Assembly: GCA_030433215.1 (NCBI GenBank)
Contig: JAUIMC010000017.1
Location: forward strand, 1-64,000
Origin: Alphaproteobacteria bacterium
Lineage (GTDB): Bacteria > Pseudomonadota > Alphaproteobacteria > Caulobacterales > Parvularculaceae
DNA length: 64,000 bases
Direction: 5' to 3'
The translations under genes were made by a program, and so were the position numbers. Each line of letters opens with the position of its first letter. Positions within the stretch are counted from its first letter, which is position 1. The notes under the pieces are model-generated. The model saw only the letters and a program-made list of their open reading frames with translations, ran no database searches and was not told where the DNA came from. Below are positions 59,801 to 64,000 of this stretch, in pieces.

Positions 59801-61765
59801 GCCAAAGCTGCCGGAATCGTTGGCGAGCTTCAAACCCACATAATTATCCTCGGGGCGCACGGGGATGCGCGCCGATTCGCGCACCACGCGCCCGCCCGGC
59901 TCGACGACGCCGACCACGACGTCCGCGCGCATGGGCGCGCCGTAATTTGTCGGCGCCGAATCGGCGTTGACCGCGATACTGGCCTTGCCGTCGGCGTCGG
60001 TGGTCGTGTTGGGGAGTTTCAGAAAACGCTCGTCGAAACGCCCGTTCACCGGCCCGAAGCGATAGGCGGAAAAATCCGGAAACGGATTGGGATCGAGGCG
60101 AAGGCGCGCTTCCGCCTCCACCGCGAGGCCCGACGCCGGGGCGCCGTAAAGAAATCGGCTGTCGACGGAAAGTTCGCGCGTTTCGCCGGGGCGGATCGGG
60201 GTGTCCTCATCGCCCTCGAGCGTCACCTCGAGGCGCTGCGGCACGAAATCCTCGACGGAAAAACTTTCGCCGCCAACGGCGTTGTCGATGCCGTCCGCCT
60301 CGACCGAAATGCGCCACATGCCGCGCGCAGCGGATGCAGGCACGTCGTAGGAAAAGGAAAACCCGCCAATCTGAAGCGCGTCGATGCGGCGCTGGTCGGC
60401 CTCGGTGCCGTTGGGGCGATAGACCGTGACGGTCAGCGGCCGGTCCTCGACGGCGCGGCCGGCATCGTTGCGGACGAGCCCGGTCACATGCACCGTCTCG
60501 CCGGGCCGGTAGATGCCGCGGTCGAGATAGACGAAGGCGTCGACCTTTGACGGGGCCGAACGCCCGCCCACATCGCGGTCGGACAGATCGAGCGGCGCCC
60601 GCGTGAGATCGAGCGCGGCGTAGTCCTCCTGCGGCCCGTAAGCCATGAGCATGCGCGGCGTTAAGGGGTAATCGCCATTGACGGCTTCCTCCTCGAAACG
60701 CGCGCGCCCGTCCGCATTGGTGATGGCGGTCGCGAGAATATCGTTATTGGCGGCGATCAGGGTCAGCTCGACGCCGGCCATGGCCCGCGCCGTCGAGATC
60801 GAGCGCACGAAAACGTCGACGCCGTCGGCGCCGGAATAGGTCGTCAGCGCCATGTCGGTGAAAACGATCCAGCGCCAGGCCGACGCCGCGCGATTATCGT
60901 CCGCGCCAGGCGAGACGTCTTTCAGCCGGATAAAATAGGCGCCGGGCTGCAACTCCCCCAGCGCCGCACCGAGGGAAAACACCGTGGTCGCCGTCTCATT
61001 GCGCTCGGCCGGGGTCGCCAGCTCGCCCTTGAAGACCTCGACGCCCACATCCTGGCCGTCTTCCTGATCCCAGACATAGGAATACTGGCCCTCGCTGTTC
61101 GCCTCGCCAGCGACGATATTCTTGCGCGCCAGCGAACGGTCGGAAACGCGATAGACCGTGACCTCGACTTTTTCGACATTGACGGTCTCGATGCCGATGC
61201 CGTCCGCTTCGAGGCGCGGCAGGATCACCCCGTCCCCGGCGAAGCCCGCATAGGACGGCTTGTCGCCGAACGCGACCGTCACTTCGGCCGCGCGCTCGAG
61301 GCGCTCTCCTTTGGCAGAAGGCAGACCGGCGCGCAGGCGCACCGTGTAATCCTTGTCGAACTGAAGGCCGGAGAGGCAGAGCGAGGTTCCGTCGACCTCG
61401 ATCGCGGCGCCGTCCGCGGGCGTCACCCGAACGAAATCGCCGTAATTGACCTCGCCGCCATCATCGAGCTCGCGGGTGAACTGGAGGCAGGCTTTGGGCG
61501 TCTCCGTCCCGGTGTCGAGGCGCAGCCGGCGATAGGCGAAGTCCTTGATGACATCTTCTTCGGGCCGCTCGGCGTTTTCGTCCCGACGCTCCTGGAACGG
61601 GCGGCGCGGCGTTTGTCCCTTGGTTTCGGCGGAGACCACGGGCTGGCCGTTGGGCGCCTCGCGCGAGCCCGAATCGGGGGCGATGGTCCGGCCCAGCAAA
61701 ATCCCCAAGGCGAAGGCCGCCAGAAGCCCCCCCGCCGCCAACACACCTTGTCTGCGCGCAAACAT
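56813..61765 (-). CDS. Bacterial alpha-2-macroglobulin family protein
   Basis: Bacterial alpha-2-macroglobulins are periplasmic protease traps that work beside PbpC in cell-envelope repair. The 1650-residue protein has an N-terminal membrane anchor (GVLAAGGLLAAFALGILLG), no lipobox, a series of macroglobulin (MG) domains, the bait region before about residue 900, and an intact thioester motif YPYGCSEQLT with the cysteine at residue 1181. The C-terminus has VVRAVTPGEFVMPGAVIEDM, typical of the YfhM group. It is directly followed by pbpC, the conserved pairing. Confidence 0.95.
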   Translation of the reverse strand: MFARRQGVLAAGGLLAAFALGILLGRTIAPDSGSREAPNGQPVVSAETKGQTPRRPFQERRDENAERPEEDVIKDFAYRRLRLDTGTETPKACLQFTRELDDGGEVNYGDFVRVTPADGAAIEVDGTSLCLSGLQFDKDYTVRLRAGLPSAKGERLERAAEVTVAFGDKPSYAGFAGDGVILPRLEADGIGIETVNVEKVEVTVYRVSDRSLARKNIVAGEANSEGQYSYVWDQEDGQDVGVEVFKGELATPAERNETATTVFSLGAALGELQPGAYFIRLKDVSPGADDNRAASAWRWIVFTDMALTTYSGADGVDVFVRSISTARAMAGVELTLIAANNDILATAITNADGRARFEEEAVNGDYPLTPRMLMAYGPQEDYAALDLTRAPLDLSDRDVGGRSAPSKVDAFVYLDRGIYRPGETVHVTGLVRNDAGRAVEDRPLTVTVYRPNGTEADQRRIDALQIGGFSFSYDVPASAARGMWRISVEADGIDNAVGGESFSVEDFVPQRLEVTLEGDEDTPIRPGETRELSVDSRFLYGAPASGLAVEAEARLRLDPNPFPDFSAYRFGPVNGRFDERFLKLPNTTTDADGKASIAVNADSAPTNYGAPMRADVVVGVVEPGGRVVRESARIPVRPEDNYVGLKLANDSGSFGQDEEVAIDAVLLGWDGQPAEGELEWRLVEEDYWFDWYREGGQWRWRRSYRDVLVTEGRGATGPESFAKLVNQRVDPGTYRLTVSQAGGKAKSDIRFYVGWRSYAAGADSPDQAAITLQNDKVTPGSRARFFLNPPYEGEATVVIATDKVHLVQRMKVGADGREIIVNTDPSWGAGFYVMATVVTPRDPGERPVPRRAMAVTHVPFDMSARKLDVAIDDPEVFRPRQQLDLPVTVSNAAPGSTVMMTVAAVDEGILRLTKFASPDPVEYYYGKKRLGVDVRDDYGRILHANLGAAARFGGDQLGGEGLTVVPTKSVALFTGPVQLDSAGKATVPIEVPDFNGELRLMAVAWSKDKLGAASEPLTVRDAVPAELALPRFLAPGDTATATLLIDNVDGEAGDYKVSLTGAGPVQLTTDQTFTLAQGQKETQTFSFETGEVGIGAVNLAVEGPGGFSVSRSYPIQSRTPYFPVTEVRTAALEPGETFQLTDAVTEPYVDGSADVTVAFSRLDGIEPGPLLDALYRYPYGCSEQLTSSAMPLLFVDVLGGEIGKGPERSVRPRVQKAVNELLNRQSPDGAFGLWRVGDRWASPWLGAYVTDFLYRAKAEGYGVPQAALDRAYSSLADIARVDRWYLASYQTNVPEYQGNNDTREFLRRRSAAYALYVLARAGRADLSDLRYFHDALLDETPSPLARAQIGAALAMMGDRARAESAFDKAMAATGWSNRGDYYQSALRDVAGLVALAVETGENDRTEDLVAQLETYMKDPKAMHTQEKAFTLLAAQALLRTADAVELSVNGESLEDLPPAPSFSPQLAEIEDGVSYRNDGEGQIFRSLTVTGSPSSAPAAVSQGFTLTKRIATRDGRPADLSTARQNDRFVVVISGAATDQRLHPAVIADLLPAGLEIETVLNPSDAGGRNHNGPYKWIGELSYPKVAEARDDRFVAAVDVNGGNRFTLAYVVRAVTPGEFVMPGAVIEDMYRPGDFARTETGSVSIAAAE

Positions 61766-61958
61766 ATCGTCTCCCGCCTAACGCCCGCCTCCTGCCCGGC
61801 CGGCGATTCCGGCTCCGAGGACGCTGATTTTCGCCCGCAATTATGGCGGTTAATCAACTAAAGCAAAACGATTCAGCGACAATTTCGGGAAATTAAGGCG
61901 GGTCCGGCGGCGCGATCCGGTTTTGCCGCAGCGCGAAAACGGCTAGGCTCGCCCGGCT

Positions 61959-62035
61959 GTCCCCGTAGCTCAGCAGGATAGAGCACCAGATTCCTAATCT
62001 GGGGGCCACAGGTTCGAATCCTGTCGGGGACGCCA
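61959..62035 (+). tRNA. tRNA-Arg (CCT)
   Basis: The 77-nt sequence folds with acceptor GTCCCCG/CGGGGAC, D-stem GCTC/GAGC, anticodon stem CCAGA/TCTGG with loop TTCCTAA (anticodon CCT), T-arm ACAGG-TTCGAAT-CCTGT and an encoded CCA. Anticodon CCT reads AGG, so this is a rare-codon tRNA-Arg. Confidence 0.96.
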
Positions 62036-62081
62036 TCTCTTTCTTCTCTCGGGCATCCTTCTCTCGGGCGTCGCAGCAAAG

Positions 62082-62113
62082 AAAAAGGCGAAGCCGTTTC
62101 CGGCCTCGCCCTT
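62082..62113 (-). terminator. Rho-independent terminator after the TonB-dependent receptor
   Basis: On the minus strand the stem GGCGAGGCC (62102-62110) pairs with GGCTTCGCC (62087-62095) with one G-U pair, loop GGAAAC, and then runs into CTTTTTC. It is 24 nt past the receptor stop. Confidence 0.85.
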
Positions 62114-62136
62114 TCCCGCACTCACTGCATCGAGCT

Positions 62137-64000
62137 TTAGAAGGAAACTTCCACCCGACCGTAGTAATAGCCGCCCTGCCAGTCGACGATGGAGTCGGAG
62201 CGGTAGATGCGCCCGCAGCAGGTCTCGCCGATCATGCCCGGGTCCGGATAGTTATCCAGAATGTTCCGGGCGCCGATGGCGATCTTGTAGTGATCGAGGA
62301 AGGTGTAGCTGGCCTCCAGATCCAGAAGGAATTCCGAGCCGAAGTCCTGGACAACCGTAATCGGCGATCCATCGGAATTCGAATAGGAACCATAATAGCT
62401 GACCCGCGCGAGGCCGGTGAAGCCGCCGATATTGTGGATCGCGGTGAAAACGCCGCGCCAGTTGGGATCGCCGTTCAGAAGGTCGAACTGTTCCTCGACA
62501 TTGAACAGCGCGTCGACGGGGCCGTCGAACTCTGTCTCGTTATAGTTTGCGGCAAGAGACAAAGAGGTCGACCCGGCGGCGCCGAAATCGAAATCGGTCG
62601 TGGCGACGATGTCGACGCCCTTGGTGACCGTGTCGAAGGCGTTCTGGAAGTAGAACACGCCGCCGATGGATTCGGCCCCGACAACGCCAGCGCCGGCGAG
62701 CGCAACATAGTTGTCATAGGCTACGCCCGCCATCGGATCGGTCGACACATCCTGCGTCGAGATGGCGTTGACGCGGTCTTCCAGCGCGATGCGGTAGAAG
62801 TCGATGGAAAGATCAATGCCGGCGAACGCCGCCGTGACGCCCGCCGTAATGTTTTTCGACGTTTCCGGCCGAAGCGGCTCGGCGCCGAGCGCCTGGGCGA
62901 CGACCCCGCCCGCCGGGAACAGACCGGTCGCAACCGGGAAGCCGTTGGGCAGGCGCGTCGACACGTTGGTCGTGCCCTGCTGGCCCGGCGTCGGCGCGCG
63001 GAAGCCGGTGCCGTAGGAGCCGCGCACCGCCAGCCCTTCGATCAGCTCATAGCGCGTCGCGAATTTATAGACGAGCTGGCTGTCGAAGTCCGAATAGTTC
63101 TCGTAGCGGGCGGCCGCTTCGAAGAACAGGCTTTCTGTCACATCGGTGGTGACATCCACGTAAACGCCGTGGCTGTTGCGCTTGTACTTGCCGGAGAATT
63201 CGGGCGAGTAGCCCGGGAAGCCGTTCGAGCCGACGCCGATCACCGTAAAGACCGGATCATCCGGGTCCGTACAGTCAAGATCGGCGATGCCGGCGCCGGC
63301 CGCCGTCGGCCCCGTCATGCCGTCGCAGAAACCCCACGGATCTTCGAGCGCGTAAGGACCGTCGGCGTAAGAGGCGGGATCGCCTTCGACCAGCTCATAG
63401 CTCTCTTTCATGTAAGTGCCGCCGAAACCGATGGTCAGCGGGCCGGCGAACATGTCGAAATCGACGACCTGCACCAGATCCACCTGGAACTGGGTTTCCG
63501 AGTTGATGAGATCGCCCGGATAGAACTCTGTCGGCGTTGCGTCGCCAAGCGACGGGTTCACCGTGTTTTCGATGAAATACTCGATCTTGCTGGTGCCGTG
63601 ACGGCCCGAGATGTCGTAGCTGAAGCCGCCGCCGAGATCGCCGCGGAAACCGCCGGCCGCGGACCAGTCGATGACGTCGCCGTGGAATTGCGGCGTGAAA
63701 CCGCCCGGATAGATTTCGAGGAAGTTGTAGACCGAGCCATCTTCGAGCCGGATATCCTCGATCGTGCCGTTGCCGGGATAGCGATAGAAGAAGTTGCCGT
63801 CCGAAGTGCTGTCGGAATAGTTGCCGAAGGCGTAGAATTCGAGCGCGTCGGAGAAGGTGTAGCCGAGATTGACGAAGGACCGGAACGCTTCGGCGTTCGG
63901 GCGGCCCCAGGGCTGCACCACATCGCCGTCCGCCAGCGAGGCGTCTTCAACGCCCGCCGCAAAGTCCGGATTGGCGGCCGCATAAGTCGGAACGCAAAAC
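62137..64000 (-). CDS. TonB-dependent receptor, 5' partial
   Basis: The frame is open to the right edge of the window; the first in-frame start seen (63921) is internal, so at least the plug domain and part of the barrel lie outside. The visible 620 or so residues are outer-membrane barrel: FGNYSDSTSDGNFFYR, VYVDVTTDVTESLFFEAAAR and RGSYGTGFRAPTPGQQG, the TonB-receptor signature near the barrel middle, then ASYTFLDHYKIAIGARNILD and a C-terminal YYYGRVEVSF ending in Phe. It would import iron complexes, vitamin B12 or carbohydrates; the substrate is unknown. Extracellular loop cysteines (WGFCDGM, LDCTDPDD) are present. Confidence 0.9.
   Translation of the reverse strand, partial: FCVPTYAAANPDFAAGVEDASLADGDVVQPWGRPNAEAFRSFVNLGYTFSDALEFYAFGNYSDSTSDGNFFYRYPGNGTIEDIRLEDGSVYNFLEIYPGGFTPQFHGDVIDWSAAGGFRGDLGGGFSYDISGRHGTSKIEYFIENTVNPSLGDATPTEFYPGDLINSETQFQVDLVQVVDFDMFAGPLTIGFGGTYMKESYELVEGDPASYADGPYALEDPWGFCDGMTGPTAAGAGIADLDCTDPDDPVFTVIGVGSNGFPGYSPEFSGKYKRNSHGVYVDVTTDVTESLFFEAAARYENYSDFDSQLVYKFATRYELIEGLAVRGSYGTGFRAPTPGQQGTTNVSTRLPNGFPVATGLFPAGGVVAQALGAEPLRPETSKNITAGVTAAFAGIDLSIDFYRIALEDRVNAISTQDVSTDPMAGVAYDNYVALAGAGVVGAESIGGVFYFQNAFDTVTKGVDIVATTDFDFGAAGSTSLSLAANYNETEFDGPVDALFNVEEQFDLLNGDPNWRGVFTAIHNIGGFTGLARVSYYGSYSNSDGSPITVVQDFGSEFLLDLEASYTFLDHYKIAIGARNILDNYPDPGMIGETCCGRIYRSDSIVDWQGGYYYGRVEVSF

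Noticed and set aside
58529-60550. 673-codon open frame on the plus strand opposite the macroglobulin gene
   Set aside because: It is antisense to a complete protein with a thioester motif, is Arg/His-rich as expected of a GC-driven shadow, and has no ribosome binding site or domain.

Overview
The window comes from a GC-rich alphaproteobacterium. I infer a flagellated, cell-cycle-type marine lineage such as Parvularculaceae, Hyphomonadaceae or a Caulobacter relative. The inference rests on the flaF-flbT flagellin regulator pair, the Caulobacter-like flgF-flgG-flgA-flgH order, 5-aminolevulinate synthase (the C4 route to heme), an LdtR-type MarR regulator, a CarD protein and a SUV3-like helicase next to an S4 protein. 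No rRNA, CRISPR array, phage or insertion sequence was seen.

Region 1 (1-20107) is flagellar. It runs: a TPR-like protein cut by the window edge, flgF, flgG, flgA, flgH and fliL (+); flgD and fliK (-); the flgJ rod domain and a FlgN-like coiled coil (+); two near-identical tandem flagellins, flaF, flbT and a DUF1217 protein (+); fliI (-); then flgB, flgC, fliE, fliQ, flhA, fliR, flhB and a short coiled-coil protein (+). Together they supply rod, hook cap, export gate, export ATPase and filament. The MS ring, switch, hook, flgI, fliP and motor genes are not here.

Region 2 (20104-34830) is a microaerobic block. It holds a PrnB/IDO-like heme protein, a DUF2189 membrane protein, ccoNOQP plus ccoGHIS (cbb3 oxidase and its assembly genes), a small secreted cysteine protein, an FnrL-type [4Fe-4S] regulator, hemN, an OmpW porin and a LigAB extradiol dioxygenase. 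Three perfect FNR/FixK palindromes and two imperfect ones sit in front of these genes, so the block reads as one oxygen-responsive regulon next to its own regulator.

Region 3 (34836-47660) is mixed housekeeping: a MarR regulator, a BCCT transporter, a class I aminotransferase, tRNA-Met, an L2HGDH-like oxidase, a YkgJ protein, GNAT, mnmA, a secreted nuclease, hemA, ldtR, hemB, a small AT-richer orphan, a membrane protein and rpmB.

Region 4 (47867-64000) carries a SUV3-like RNA helicase, an S4 protein, a TerB protein, a 7Fe ferredoxin, a CarD protein with a long histone-H1-like N-terminal tail, a degenerate nuclease-like protein, pbpC, a bacterial alpha-2-macroglobulin, tRNA-Arg and the C-terminal part of a TonB-dependent receptor that leaves the window. 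A 111-bp palindromic repeat lies inside the 5' end of pbpC.

All calls come from reading motifs and gene order. No database search was run.
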